From positions 1-41,465 of the forward strand of contig CACEZK010000009.1 of assembly GCA_902564025.1 (NCBI GenBank): a stretch of 41,465 bases of DNA, written 5' to 3'. Numbering within the stretch: the stretch's first letter is position 1; every line of letters begins with the position of its first letter. Under the pieces are notes generated by a model. That model was not told where the DNA came from, made no database searches, and saw only the letters and a list, made by a program, of their open reading frames with translations. The stretch is from an uncultured Pelagibacteraceae bacterium. GTDB taxonomy: Bacteria; Pseudomonadota; Alphaproteobacteria; Pelagibacterales; AG-422-B15. Shown here one piece after another: positions 30,431 through 41,100 of this stretch. The position numbers were made by a program, and so were the translations under genes.

Positions 30431-31630
30431 ATGAAAGTATTGTGTATTTTATACGATGATCCAAAAGCCGGAATGCCGTCAAGTTATCCTGTGGAAACTT
30501 TGCCAAAAATTGAAAAGTATCCAGATGGACAAACATTACCAACACCAAAAGGGATAGATTTTAATCCAGGTGAATTGCTTGGATGTGTCTCTGGTGAACT
30601 AGGTTTAAGAAAATTTCTTGAGGACGCTGGCCATACGTTGGTAGTTACAAATGATAAAGATGCGCCTGGATGTGTAGCGGAAAAAGAACTAGTTGACGCT
30701 GATGTAGTAATTTCTCAACCTTTCTTTCCATTTTATTTAACAAAAGAACGTATTGCTATGGCTAAAAACCTAAAAATGGCGATAACAGCTGGTATTGGTT
30801 CAGACCATGTTGATTTACAAGCAGCTATGGACAATAAAATTGATGTTATGGAAGTTACCTTCTGTAATTCAAGATCTGTGGCAGAGCATATTGTGATGAT
30901 GATTTTATCCCTGGTAAGAGACTATCATAATCAATACCGAATTATAAATGAAGGTGGTTGGAATATTGCGGATGCAGTACAAAGATCATACGACCTTGAA
31001 GGTATGCATGTAGGGACTGTTGCAGCTGGAAGGATAGGTTTAGATGCATTGAGAAAACTTAAGCATTTTGATGTTCACATGCATTATTTTGACAGACACA
31101 GATTGCCAGAGTCAGTAGAAAAAGAATTGAATTTGACTTTTCACGATTCTGTTGAATCAATGGTTGCAGTGTGTGACGTTGTAACTATTAATTGTCCACT
31201 TCACCCTGAAACTGAAAATCTCTTTGACGATGAAATGATCGGAAAAATGAAAAAGGGAGCATATATTGTAAATACTGCACGTGGTAAAATTTGTAATCGT
31301 GATGCAATTGCGCGTGCCTTAGAGTCAGGCCAACTAAGTGGCTATGCTGGTGATGTATGGTTTCCACAACCTGCTCCAAATGATCACGTATGGAGAACGA
31401 TGCCAAATCATGGAATGACACCACATACCTCAGGAACTTCGCTATCAGCACAAGCAAGATACGCAGCAGGTGTAAGGGAAATTCTTGAATGTTTCTTTGC
31501 TGGAGAAGATCAAAGAACGGAGTATACAATTGTTAAAGATGGAGCACTTGCTGGAACTGGTGCGCACTCTTATAGCGAAGGCTCTGCTACAAGTGGTTCC
31601 GAAGAAGCGGCAAAATACCAAAGAAAATAG
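30431..31630 (+). CDS. fdh: NAD-dependent formate dehydrogenase
   Basis: Near-colinear with the methylotroph FDH: LYDDPKAGMPSSY, VTFCNSRSVAEH, MHVGTVAAGRIG, DRHRLPESVEKELNLT, VNTARGK, WFPQPAPNDH, MTPHTSGT. Confidence 0.95.
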   Translation: MKVLCILYDDPKAGMPSSYPVETLPKIEKYPDGQTLPTPKGIDFNPGELLGCVSGELGLRKFLEDAGHTLVVTNDKDAPGCVAEKELVDADVVISQPFFPFYLTKERIAMAKNLKMAITAGIGSDHVDLQAAMDNKIDVMEVTFCNSRSVAEHIVMMILSLVRDYHNQYRIINEGGWNIADAVQRSYDLEGMHVGTVAAGRIGLDALRKLKHFDVHMHYFDRHRLPESVEKELNLTFHDSVESMVAVCDVVTINCPLHPETENLFDDEMIGKMKKGAYIVNTARGKICNRDAIARALESGQLSGYAGDVWFPQPAPNDHVWRTMPNHGMTPHTSGTSLSAQARYAAGVREILECFFAGEDQRTEYTIVKDGALAGTGAHSYSEGSATSGSEEAAKYQRK

Positions 31631-31674
31631 TATAAATTTTATATTGGGACGGAGTAAAATCCGTCCTATATAAT

Positions 31675-32301
31675 ATGATTATGCTTAGTGTATTTAAAAA
31701 CTATTTTTCACACTCAACCATTTATGGATTTTTCTTAATGGTAGCCTTCGGACTCTTTTTTATTGTTTCAAACAGTCTATTAACAGAGTATTTATTTTGG
31801 TTTTTTATTCCAATCATTTTAGCGCCTTTTTACGAGTGGTATGTTCATAAGTACCAGTTACACCGAGAGCTTACAAAAAAAGAAGGGTGGTATAGAAGAT
31901 ATCAGATCGTATTACACCATGGACACCATAAAGATCCCGATAATATAAAGCTTCAATTTGCTCCATGGAGATACTTAATTTATACTTATGGACAAGTATA
32001 TTTACTTTACTCACTTATACTTTGGAGTTTTCCGGCTGCCATGGTTCCCTTTACAGGCCATCTTGTTTACCACCTATGGTATGAATGGATACATCTAGCT
32101 CATCATTCGAAAGAGTATAAGCCAGTTTCTTCACTTGGAAAAAAATTAAGAGATGCACATATGAGTCATCATTTTCATAACGAAAATTATAATTGGGGAA
32201 TTACCAATATGATTGGTGATTATTTTTTTGGAACTTTAAAGGACAATAAGTCTATAAAAAAAAGTACTACAGCAAAGTCGATAGCGGGTTATACAGATTA
32301 A
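31675..32301 (+). CDS. Fatty acid hydroxylase / sterol desaturase-family membrane protein
   Basis: Histidine clusters HKYQLH, HHGHHKD, HLAHH, HMSHHFHNENYNWG between hydrophobic segments. Confidence 0.82.
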   Translation: MIMLSVFKNYFSHSTIYGFFLMVAFGLFFIVSNSLLTEYLFWFFIPIILAPFYEWYVHKYQLHRELTKKEGWYRRYQIVLHHGHHKDPDNIKLQFAPWRYLIYTYGQVYLLYSLILWSFPAAMVPFTGHLVYHLWYEWIHLAHHSKEYKPVSSLGKKLRDAHMSHHFHNENYNWGITNMIGDYFFGTLKDNKSIKKSTTAKSIAGYTD

Positions 32302-32369
32302 ATTAGTAGCGCTCATACACAAAATTGGCGCGTGAACCCATTGATTAAAAATTTATTGGTACTAATTTA
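32299..32369. repeat. 10-bp perfect inverted repeat enclosing 51 nt
   Basis: TAAATTAGTA (32299-32308) and TACTAATTTA (32360-32369) are exact reverse complements. Confidence 0.6.
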
Positions 32370-32585
32370 GCAGCAACCACAACTTTTGTTTTTAGATTGA
32401 CTATCAACTTTTGAAGCTTCACATTTGGTTTCTTCAAGATTTTTGTCAGCTAATTATTTTTTTCGAATCTTACTTTCAATATATTCATGAAGAGATGCAA
32501 ATCCTAATTTTGTAGCTGTCTTTTCTTCATAAGGTCTTCGTCCCCTAAGATTTTCAATGAATTTTATAACTTCAGGATTTTCCAT
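32367..32585 (-). pseudogene. Small ORF interrupted by one in-frame TAA, Cys-rich C-terminus
   Basis: Reverse-strand translation: MENPEVIKFIENLRGRRPYEEKTATKLGFASLHEYIESKIRKK*LADKNLEETKCEASKVDSQSKNKSCGCC*. The same frame continues past the TAA at 32454-32456. Confidence 0.45.
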
Positions 32586-32657
32586 AATTAATTTTTAGAA
32601 TAATTATTTTACTTTGCAATATAAAAATAAAAAATAGAGAAAGTTAGGGCGGTAGGT

Positions 32658-32732
32658 GGTGCCCCCACACGGACTTGAACCGCGAACCTATTGATTACAA
32701 ATCAATTGCTCTACCAATTGAGCTATAGGGGC
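32658..32732 (-). tRNA. tRNA-Thr (UGU)
   Basis: Reverse complement GCCCCTATAGCTCAATTGGTAGAGC...TTGTAA...GGTTCAAGTCCGTGTGGGGGCACCA; anticodon TGT, encoded CCA. Confidence 0.94.
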
Positions 32733-32796
32733 ATAACAACTAAAACTTTTAAATTTTTAAGTTTTAATTGTCCATAATTATTTGTAAAATGCAAAT

Positions 32797-32895
32797 ATGA
32801 AAAAATTTTTAGATTTTATTGGTGGTCAAATTGCTCTAGCTTATTTAGTAGTATTCTTTATCTTAGTTATCGCAATGATAGCTCTAGCTTTTTAA
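32797..32895 (+). CDS. Predicted 32-aa single-transmembrane peptide
   Basis: MKKFLDFIGGQIALAYLVVFFILVIAMIALAF; charged N-terminus then continuous hydrophobic stretch; fits the tRNA-Thr/rlmB gap. Confidence 0.45.
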   Translation: MKKFLDFIGGQIALAYLVVFFILVIAMIALAF

Positions 32896-33657
32896 ATTAA
32901 TATTTGAAACATAGAACATCATTATAGCTGCTGTATTTGATACATTTAAACTCTCAAGGTTATCGCTCATTTTAATCTTGAGACTCTCGTCACAGAGTGA
33001 GTCAGTGATTTTCCTCATACCCTTGCTCTCTGATCCTAAAACAAAAACAATTTTTTTTGGAAATTTTATTTCTGTTATTGAGCTTCTAGCCTTCATGTCT
33101 AAGCCGTAAATCCAATAACCATTATCTTTTAATATTTTGATACAAGAGCTTATATTTTGGATTTTCGTAAATGGCACTTTATCTATGGCACTAGATGCAG
33201 TTTTTGCAAGAAACGAGTTCTCAGTTACTGAATTGTTATTTGTTAATATTATACCATCAATATTAAATGCGAGGGCAGATCTAAATATTGCACCAACATT
33301 TTGTGGATCATCTAGCTGATCTAATAAAAAAATAATAGATCTCTTCTCATTTAAATTTTTAATAAAATCTAAAAGTTGGGGCGTTTGTATTTTTTCAACT
33401 CTTAAACAAATGCCCTGATGATTTGAGACACCTTTTAAAAGTAAGTCAATTTCATCTCTAGTTTTTTTAATGGTAATAACATTGATATTTTCCAATTTTA
33501 TTTCATTTTTAAGTTTTTTTTCAGCTTCAGAAGTGAAATAAACTTCATATTTAACTCTATTCTCATTCATTAGAGCCCCAACCACAGCATGATGGCCGTA
33601 TATCCAGTAATCAGAATTTTGCCTTTTTTTTGGGAGTTTTTTTGATCTCTTGCTCAT
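32884..33657 (-). CDS. rlmB: TrmH/RlmB-family 23S rRNA 2'-O-methyltransferase
   Basis: YWIYGHHAVVGAL, LLDQLDDPQNVGAIFRSALAF, FVLGSESKGMRKIT, ESLNVSNTAAIMMF. Confidence 0.92.
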   Translation of the reverse strand: MSKRSKKLPKKRQNSDYWIYGHHAVVGALMNENRVKYEVYFTSEAEKKLKNEIKLENINVITIKKTRDEIDLLLKGVSNHQGICLRVEKIQTPQLLDFIKNLNEKRSIIFLLDQLDDPQNVGAIFRSALAFNIDGIILTNNNSVTENSFLAKTASSAIDKVPFTKIQNISSCIKILKDNGYWIYGLDMKARSSITEIKFPKKIVFVLGSESKGMRKITDSLCDESLKIKMSDNLESLNVSNTAAIMMFYVSNINLKS

Positions 33658-33807
33658 TACCTCAATAATTTAACATTTATAATTTAATTAGGTTCAAAAA
33701 TATTAATATTTATTGATTTAGGGTCTTTTTTTCCATATAAGTCACCCCTTAAGGTTCTATAGACTAAGTCTAGGGAAACTTATCTTGAGATGTTGAAAAC
33801 TATCTCG

Positions 33808-33892
33808 GGAGGGGTGCCCGAGTGGTTAAAGGGGACGGGCTGTAAACCCGTTAGCTATGCTTACGTTGGTTCGAATCCAACCCCCTCCACCA
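33808..33892 (+). tRNA. tRNA-Tyr (GUA)
   Basis: GGAGGGG/CCCCTCC acceptor, class II variable arm, anticodon GTA, GGTTCGAATCC T-arm, CCA. Confidence 0.95.
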
Positions 33893-33926
33893 CGTTGAGG
33901 TACCTAAGGGTAGCTTGAGGGAATTA

Positions 33927-34000
33927 GCGGGTGTAGCTTAGTGGTAAAGCTCCAGCCTTCCAAGCTGATTACGAGGGTTCGATTCCCTTCACCCGCTCCA
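33927..34000 (+). tRNA. tRNA-Gly (UCC)
   Basis: GCGGGTG/CACCCGC acceptor, anticodon TCC in cttccaa loop, GGTTCGATTCC T-arm, CCA. Confidence 0.95.
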
Positions 34001-34036
34001 AAAAAACGAAGACTAAAAACTGAGAGGAACAAAAAA

Positions 34037-35227
34037 ATGGCTAAAGAAAAATTCGATCGAAGTAAACCACATTGTAATGTAGGAACTATCGGTCACGTGG
34101 ATCATGGTAAAACAACTTTGACCGCGGCAATAACAAAAGTATTATCAGAGTCAGGTGGAGCAGAATTTACTGCATATGACGCAATCGACAAGGCTCCAGA
34201 AGAAAAGGAACGTGGAATAACAATTTCAACCGCCCACGTTGAATATACAACCGATGCGAGACACTATGCGCACGTTGACTGCCCAGGACACGCTGACTAT
34301 GTGAAAAATATGATTACAGGTGCGGCGCAAATGGACGGAGCAATTTTAGTTGTGAACGCTGCAGATGGACCAATGCCACAGACGAGAGAGCATATACTTC
34401 TTGCACGTCAAGTAGGCGTTCCTGCGATAGTTGTTTACCTAAATAAAGTTGATCAAGTTGATGATGCTGAGTTGTTAGAGCTTGTTGAAGTTGAAATCAG
34501 AGACATTCTAAATGAATATGAGTTTCCTGGCGATACTACTCCGATAGTTAAAGGTTCAGCTTTGGCAGCGGTAGAGAGCAGGGACGATGAAATTGGAAAA
34601 AATTCAATTGTGGAACTCATGAAAGCTGTTGACGATCACATCCCTCAACCTGAGCGTGATAAGGATAAGCCATTCCTTATGCCAATTGAGGATGTATTTT
34701 CAATCTCTGGACGTGGTACAGTTTGCACAGGAAGAGTTGAAAGTGGTGTTGTTAAAGTAGGTGAAGAGCTTGAAATAGTTGGAATTAAAGAAACTCAAAA
34801 AACAACTTGTACCGGGGTTGAGATGTTCCGAAAACTCCTAGATACTGGTGAAGCAGGTGATAATATTGGTGCACTCTTAAGAGGCATTGAGAGAGACCAA
34901 GTTGAAAGAGGTCAAGTTCTTGCACATGTTGGCTCTATCACACCACATACTAAATTTAAGTGTGAAGCTTATGTATTGAAGAAAGAAGAGGGCGGCAGAC
35001 ATACTCCTTTCTTTACGAACTATCGTCCGCAGTTTTATTTTAGAACTACGGATGTTACAGGTGTTTGTAAGCTTCCTGATGGAACTGAGATGGTTATGCC
35101 TGGTGACAATATCGCAATGGAAATTGAGCTAATTGCTCCAATTGCCATGGATAAAGGTGTACGTTTTGCAATTCGTGAAGGTGGACGTACTGTTGGGTCA
35201 GGTGTTGTAACAGAAATTATCTCATAA
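34037..35227 (+). CDS. tuf: Elongation factor Tu
   Basis: [44 protein letters not shown]. Start corrected to 34037 ([16 protein letters not shown]). Confidence 0.98.
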   Translation: MAKEKFDRSKPHCNVGTIGHVDHGKTTLTAAITKVLSESGGAEFTAYDAIDKAPEEKERGITISTAHVEYTTDARHYAHVDCPGHADYVKNMITGAAQMDGAILVVNAADGPMPQTREHILLARQVGVPAIVVYLNKVDQVDDAELLELVEVEIRDILNEYEFPGDTTPIVKGSALAAVESRDDEIGKNSIVELMKAVDDHIPQPERDKDKPFLMPIEDVFSISGRGTVCTGRVESGVVKVGEELEIVGIKETQKTTCTGVEMFRKLLDTGEAGDNIGALLRGIERDQVERGQVLAHVGSITPHTKFKCEAYVLKKEEGGRHTPFFTNYRPQFYFRTTDVTGVCKLPDGTEMVMPGDNIAMEIELIAPIAMDKGVRFAIREGGRTVGSGVVTEIIS

Positions 35228-35231
35228 CTGG

Positions 35232-35307
35232 AGGAGTGTAGCTCAACTGGTAGAGCACCGGTCTCCAAAACCGGGGGTTGGGGGTTCGAGTCCCTTCGCT
35301 CCTGCCA
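35232..35307 (+). tRNA. tRNA-Trp (CCA)
   Basis: AGGAGTG/CGCTCCT acceptor, anticodon CCA, GGTTCGAGTCC T-arm, 3' CCA. Confidence 0.95.
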
Positions 35308-35322
35308 ATTAAAGTAAATTTT

Positions 35323-35511
35323 ATGAAACCATTCAAGTTTATTCAAGAAGTCAGAAGAGAAGGAAGTAAAGTCACATGGCCTACTTCTAGGGAAACTCTA
35401 ACAGGCTCTGTTATGGTTGTGATAATTACTGCTTTTGCAGCAGTTTTTTTTCTAATAATCGATCAAATTTTTAGTTTTGGATTAGATAAACTTATCGGAG
35501 TCGCAGTTTAG
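35323..35511 (+). CDS. secE: Preprotein translocase subunit SecE
   Basis: MKPFKFIQEVRREGSKVTWPTSRET plus a single TM; located between tRNA-Trp and nusG; start corrected to 35323. Confidence 0.95.
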   Translation: MKPFKFIQEVRREGSKVTWPTSRETLTGSVMVVIITAFAAVFFLIIDQIFSFGLDKLIGVAV

Positions 35512-35513
35512 AT

Positions 35514-36047
35514 ATGTCTCATAAATGGTACATAGTGCACGCGTATTCTGGTTATGAAAAAAAAGTTGCTGCAGCAATTTCAGAAAAAGCAAAAACAAAA
35601 AATATAGAGTCAGCATTTAGTGAGATCATTGTTCCTACCGAAGAGGTTGTTGAAGTTAAAAAAGGTAAAAAGAGAAATGCTGAAAGAAAATTTTTCCCAG
35701 GTTATGTTCTAACTAAAATGGAGATGACTGACGAAACATATCATATGGTAAAGGCTTTACCTAAGGTAAGCGGTTTTCTTGGCCACACACAGGGAAAACC
35801 ATCAGCAGTTCCTGAGAGTGAGATAAATAAGATTTTACAAGATATTGAAGAAGGTGTAACTAGTCCGAAACCATCTATTACATTTGAGGTTGGAGAGCAA
35901 GTTAGAGTAAGCGATGGACCATTCGCATCCTTCAATGGCTTAATTGAAGAGATTGATGAAGAAAGGGCAAGAGTTAAAGTATCTGTATCTATATTTGGAA
36001 GATCAACGCCCGTAGAATTGGAATATACACAAGTAGAGAAGGCATAA
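35514..36047 (+). CDS. nusG: Transcription termination/antitermination protein NusG
   Basis: [48 protein letters not shown] domain. Confidence 0.97.
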   Translation: MSHKWYIVHAYSGYEKKVAAAISEKAKTKNIESAFSEIIVPTEEVVEVKKGKKRNAERKFFPGYVLTKMEMTDETYHMVKALPKVSGFLGHTQGKPSAVPESEINKILQDIEEGVTSPKPSITFEVGEQVRVSDGPFASFNGLIEEIDEERARVKVSVSIFGRSTPVELEYTQVEKA

Positions 36048-36475
36048 TGGCAAAAGAGATCGAAGGAACACTAAAATTACAAGTACCTGCAGGACAGGCC
36101 AACCCATCACCTCCAGTTGGGCCTGCTCTTGGACAAAGGGGCATTAACATTATGGACTTTTGCAAAATGTTTAATGACAAAAGTAAAAATGAACAACCGG
36201 GTGTTATGTTGCCAGTCGTAGTCACTTATTTTACGGACAAGAGTTTTACAATGGATATAAAACTCCCACCAGCCTCATTCTTTATTAAGGAAGTTTTAAA
36301 ATTAAAAAAAGGATCAAAAGAACCTGGCAGGGATATAATAAAAACTATTTCTATCAAACAATGTGAGGAAATAGCGTCAAAGAAATTAAAAGATTTAAAT
36401 GCTAATACCGTAGAGCAAGGTGTAAAGATCATTATAGGATCCGCAAAGTCCATGGGCATAGAGGTTACAGGATAA
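36047..36475 (+). CDS. rplK: 50S ribosomal protein L11
   Basis: [30 protein letters not shown]. Confidence 0.98.
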   Translation: MAKEIEGTLKLQVPAGQANPSPPVGPALGQRGINIMDFCKMFNDKSKNEQPGVMLPVVVTYFTDKSFTMDIKLPPASFFIKEVLKLKKGSKEPGRDIIKTISIKQCEEIASKKLKDLNANTVEQGVKIIIGSAKSMGIEVTG

Positions 36476-37158
36476 TGGGTAAACGATTAAAGAATATAAA
36501 CGCTGAAAACGATTTTTCAAAAAGTTACTCTCTTGAAGAAGCAGTAGATATAGCAATTAAATCTTCAACAACAAAGTTCAATGAGACGATTGATATTTGT
36601 ATAAACTTAAATATTGATCCAAAAAATGGAGAACAAAATGTTCGAGGCAAAGTTAAGCTTCCAAAAAGTTTAGGAAAAAATGTTAAGGTTTGTGTGTTCG
36701 CTTCTGATGATAAGCAACAAGAAGCTAAAGACGCTGGTGCTGATATTGTAGGATCAGATGAACTTGTAGAAAAAGTTGAAAATGGATTTGTTGATTTTGA
36801 TAAATGTATTTCTACACCTGATATGATGTCCAAAGTGGGTAAATTAGGAAAAGTTCTTGGGCCTCGCAACTTAATGCCAAATCCAAAACTAGGCAGTGTT
36901 ACAAATGATTTAAAACAAGCAGTCGAGGATGCTAAAGCAGGTGAATTAGAATTTAAAAATAATGATACTTTAGTTCAGGCAGGAATTGCGAAATCTGATT
37001 TTGAAAAAAATGACGTTATGAGTAATATAAAATTTTTCTATGAAACAATATCAAAAGAGAGACCTACTGGTATTAAAGGGGATTTTGTAAAAAAAGTATC
37101 AATTAGCCCGACAATGGGACCAGGCATTAGTATTAATTTGAATTCTTTTGGAGTATAG
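36475..37158 (+). CDS. rplA: 50S ribosomal protein L1
   Basis: GKLGKVLGPRNLMPNPKLGSVT. Confidence 0.98.
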   Translation: MGKRLKNINAENDFSKSYSLEEAVDIAIKSSTTKFNETIDICINLNIDPKNGEQNVRGKVKLPKSLGKNVKVCVFASDDKQQEAKDAGADIVGSDELVEKVENGFVDFDKCISTPDMMSKVGKLGKVLGPRNLMPNPKLGSVTNDLKQAVEDAKAGELEFKNNDTLVQAGIAKSDFEKNDVMSNIKFFYETISKERPTGIKGDFVKKVSISPTMGPGISINLNSFGV

Positions 37159-37160
37159 AT

Positions 37161-37667
37161 ATGAAAAGAGAGCAAAAAGAAATTTTTATCAAGAATTTGA
37201 AAACTGTTTTAGATGAAAATAGGCTTGTTCTAGTCTTTCATTATAGAGGCATGTCAATGACTGACATGACAGACTTAAGAGTCCAGTCGTTCAACTCAGG
37301 TTGTAATATTAAAGTTACCAAAAATAGATTAACAAAATTAGCACTCGAGGGTACGGATAAATCAGAGCTATCAGACTTCTTTGATGGGCCTACAGCTATA
37401 GCCTATTCAAATGACCCTGTGCAATTAACTAAGCTTTTGACAAATTTCGCTAAAAATAACAACAATTTAGTTATTCTTGGTGGTATAATGGATAATGAAA
37501 TTTTAACTGTTGAAAAAATCGAAATTTTATCTAAATTGCCATCTCTCGAGGAAATAAGGGCACAATTAATAGGTTTGATAAGTACACCTGCGCAGAAAAT
37601 TGCTTCAGTTTTAACTGCTCCATCAGGTGATTTAGCAAGAATTTTTAACGCATATAGTACAAAGTAA
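37161..37667 (+). CDS. rplJ: 50S ribosomal protein L10
   Basis: [28 protein letters not shown]; between rplA and rplL. Confidence 0.96.
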   Translation: MKREQKEIFIKNLKTVLDENRLVLVFHYRGMSMTDMTDLRVQSFNSGCNIKVTKNRLTKLALEGTDKSELSDFFDGPTAIAYSNDPVQLTKLLTNFAKNNNNLVILGGIMDNEILTVEKIEILSKLPSLEEIRAQLIGLISTPAQKIASVLTAPSGDLARIFNAYSTK

Positions 37668-37690
37668 TTAAATTAAGAAAGGGAATAAAC

Positions 37691-38071
37691 ATGGCTGACC
37701 TCCAACAAATAGTTGATCAATTATCCGACTTAACAGTTATTGAAGCTGCTGAGTTATCAAAAATGCTAGAAGAGAAATGGGGCGTATCTGCCGCTGCACC
37801 CGTCGCTGTTGCTGCTGCAGGAGCTGCACCTTCAGGTGATTCTGCCGCTGCAGAAGAAAAAGATGAATTTACAATTGTACTAGCTGCTGCTGGCGATAAA
37901 AAAATTAATGTTATTAAAGAAGTAAGAACAATCACAGGATTAGGCTTAAAGGAAGCAAAAGACCTTGTTGAGGGTGCGCCCAAAGAATTGAAAACAGGCG
38001 TCCCAAAAGATGAGGCTAATGGCTTTAAAGAAAAGTTAGAAGCTGCCGGTGCAACTGTAGAACTTAAATAA
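37691..38071 (+). CDS. rplL: 50S ribosomal protein L7/L12
   Basis: [32 protein letters not shown]. Confidence 0.98.
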   Translation: MADLQQIVDQLSDLTVIEAAELSKMLEEKWGVSAAAPVAVAAAGAAPSGDSAAAEEKDEFTIVLAAAGDKKINVIKEVRTITGLGLKEAKDLVEGAPKELKTGVPKDEANGFKEKLEAAGATVELK

Positions 38072-38139
38072 TTTTTTAAATATTTTTTACTCAATAGTTT
38101 GTAACACATAACTATTGTTTATAGGGCGAATATACATTA

Positions 38140-41100
38140 ATGGTTAATACATTATCATTTACTGAACGAAAAAGAGTTCGTAAAAACTTTGGAAAGTTAA
38201 AAGAAGTTTCTAAATTCCCCAATCTAATTGAAATACAAAAAAAATCCTATGAAGATTTTTTACTTGAATATGAAAATCCCTCTGAAAGACCAGATAGGGG
38301 TCTTCAGAAAGTATTTAAAAGCGTATTCCCTCTAGAAGATTTTTCTGGATCAGCAAGAATTGAGTACATTGAATATGATTTCCAATCTCCAAAATTTGAC
38401 GTTGATGAATGTCGTCAAAGAGATAAGACCTATGCTGCTCCTTTAAATGTAAAATTAAGACTTATTGTTTTTGATATAGATGAAGAAACAGAGTCTAGAA
38501 CCGTTAAAGATATCAAAGAACAAGAAATTTACTTGTGTGATTTGCCTTTAATGACACAAAAAGGGACGTTTATAACTAATGGAACTGAAAGAGTAGTCGT
38601 AAGTCAAATGCACAGAAGTCCAGGAGTATTTTTTGATCATGATAATGGGAAAACACATTCTAGCGGTAAACTATTATTTGGGGCTCGAGTAATTCCTTAT
38701 AGGGGTTCATGGCTTGATATTGAGTTCGATCACAAAGACATAATTCATTGCAGAATTGATAGAAAGAAGAAAATTCCAATTACCACATTCTTAATGGCAA
38801 TGGGCATAAAGCGTGATGAAATATTATCATTATTTTACAAAACTGAAAACTACACATTAAACGCTAAAGATGGCAAATGGAAGGTTGGCTTTAATCCTAA
38901 AAATATTAAGACTGGAAAATTGCAAAAAAGTCTTATTAATGCTACTAGCGGGAAAGTTGCAGTTAAGCAAGGGACTAAAATTAATCCTGCAATTGCAAAA
39001 AAACTTTTTAATGACGGTTTAAAAACTTTATTAATTGAAGATGATGATATAATTGGTAAATTTATTGCTGAAGATATAATCAATGAAAAAACCGGGGAAA
39101 TTTATTTCGAGTCTTCAGACGAAATTACAACTGAGACAATCGAAAAAATCAAAGAATTAAAAATTTCAAAATTACCTATCTTAGAAATCGACGGTATAAA
39201 TATCGGTTCATTTATTCGTGATACACTTAGAGTTGATAAAAACCTAAACCCAGAGGAAGCCGTTGTTGAAATATATAAAGTATTGAGGCCTGGTGAGCCA
39301 CCTAATCTAGAAACAGCATTTGAAGTATTTAATTCGTTATTTTTTAAATCAGAAAAATACGACCTTTCTGATGTTGGAAGGGTAAAAATGAATTATCGGC
39401 TTAATTTAGAGTGCTCTGATACTGTTACTGTCCTTCGAAGTGAAGATGTAATCGAGGTAATAAAAACTGTAATGGATTTAAGAACAGGTAAGGGCGAAGT
39501 TGATGATATTGATCATCTTGGCAACAGAAGAGTAAGGTCTGTCGGAGAATTAGTTGAAAACCAATTTAGAATGGGACTTATTCGAATGGAGAGATCAATC
39601 AAAGAAAGAATGAATTCTCTCGAAGTTGATGCTGCGACACCTCAAGATATTATCAATGCAAAACCTCTAGTTGCTTCTCTTAAAGAGTTTTTTGGAACTT
39701 CTCAGTTATCACAATTTATGGATCAAACCAACCCACTTGCTGAAATAACCCATAAAAGAAGATTATCAGCACTAGGTCCTGGCGGACTTAGTAGAGAGAG
39801 GGCGGGTTTTGAAGTCAGAGATGTACATCCAACGCATTATGGCAGAATTTGTCCAATCGAAACACCCGAGGGACCAAATATTGGATTGATAAATAGCTTA
39901 GCATCTCATGCAAGAGTTAATCAGTATGGTTTTATTGAAAGCCCCTACAGAAAAGTAATCAAAGGTAAGGTTAGCGATGAAGTTGAATACCTGCCAGCTA
40001 TGGAGGAGGCAGATTATACAATCGCCCAAGCTAACAGTGAACTGGATGACAAAGGCAGTTTTGTTACTAAATTAGTTTCTTGCAGAAGAAACGGTGATTT
40101 TGTTATGACTATTCCCGAAGAAATTGATTATATGGACGTATCGCCTAAGCAGGTAGTTTCTTGTGCAGCTTCTTTAATTCCATTCCTAGAAAATGATGAC
40201 GCCAATAGAGCTCTAATGGGATCAAATATGATGAGACAAGCTGTGCCTCTTATACAAGCAGAGTCCCCGCTAGTTGGAACAGGTGTTGAAAAGGTTGTAG
40301 CGGTAGATTCGGGTGTAACAATAGTTGCCAACAGAGATGGTATAGTTGATAAAATTGATGGAAAAAGAATTGTAGTAAGAGTTACAGAAAAAATTAAAAC
40401 AACTGAGTCTGGAGTTGATATTTATACTCTCCAAAAATTTCAAAGATCAAATCAAAGCACATGTATAAACCAAAGACCTCTTGTGAAGGTTGGTGATAAA
40501 GTTGCAAAAGGAGATATAATTGCAGATGGTCCGTCAACTCATTTTGGAGAGCTGGGTTTAGGTCGAAACGTAGTTGTGGCTTTCATGCCTTGGCGAGGTT
40601 ATAATTTCGAGGACTCGATTTTAATTTCAGAAAAAATTGTTCAGGAAGATAAGTTCACTTCTATTCATATCGAAGAGTTTGAAGTTATGTCAAGAGATAC
40701 CAAGTTAGGATCAGAAGAAATTACAAGGGATATTCCTAATGCTGGTGATGAAATGCTTCGTAACCTTGATGAAGCTGGCATAGTATATGTTGGAGCTGAC
40801 GTTAATCCTGGAGATATACTGGTAGGAAAAGTTACACCAAAAGGAGAAAGCCCTGTAACACCAGAAGAGAAATTATTAAGAGCAATATTTGGAGAAAAAG
40901 CTACTGATGTTAAAGACACTTCTCTAAGGCTTCCACCCGGTTCAAGTGGTATTGTTGTAGATGTTAAAGTTTTTAATAGATACGGAATAGAAAAAGATGA
41001 TCGAGCTCTATCTATCGAAAGAGATGAGATCGAAAAACTAGCTAACGACAGAGAAGCTGAGTTAGGTATTCTTAATAGGAATATAAAAGAGAGACTTATT

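Noticed and set aside
31188-31529. 113-aa ORF antisense to fdh
   Set aside because: Embedded in a highly conserved FDH coding region; no independent support.
33941-34036. N-terminal extension of the tuf ORF
   Set aside because: [20 protein letters not shown] is translated tRNA-Gly; EF-Tu starts at 34037 ([16 protein letters not shown]).
35035-35346. 103-aa minus-strand ORF (…[24 protein letters not shown]…)
   Set aside because: Antisense translation of tRNA-Trp and the 3' end of tuf; the RDSNPQPPVLETGALP string is a familiar spurious-protein artefact from tRNA genes.
37717-38109. 130-aa ORF antisense to rplL
   Set aside because: Lies on the opposite strand of a confident, Ala-rich L7/L12 gene; composition explains the long open frame.
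39591-39850. Possible rifampicin-resistance substitutions in rpoB
   Set aside because: [24 protein letters not shown] retains the usual sensitive residues (D516, H526, S531 in E. coli numbering).
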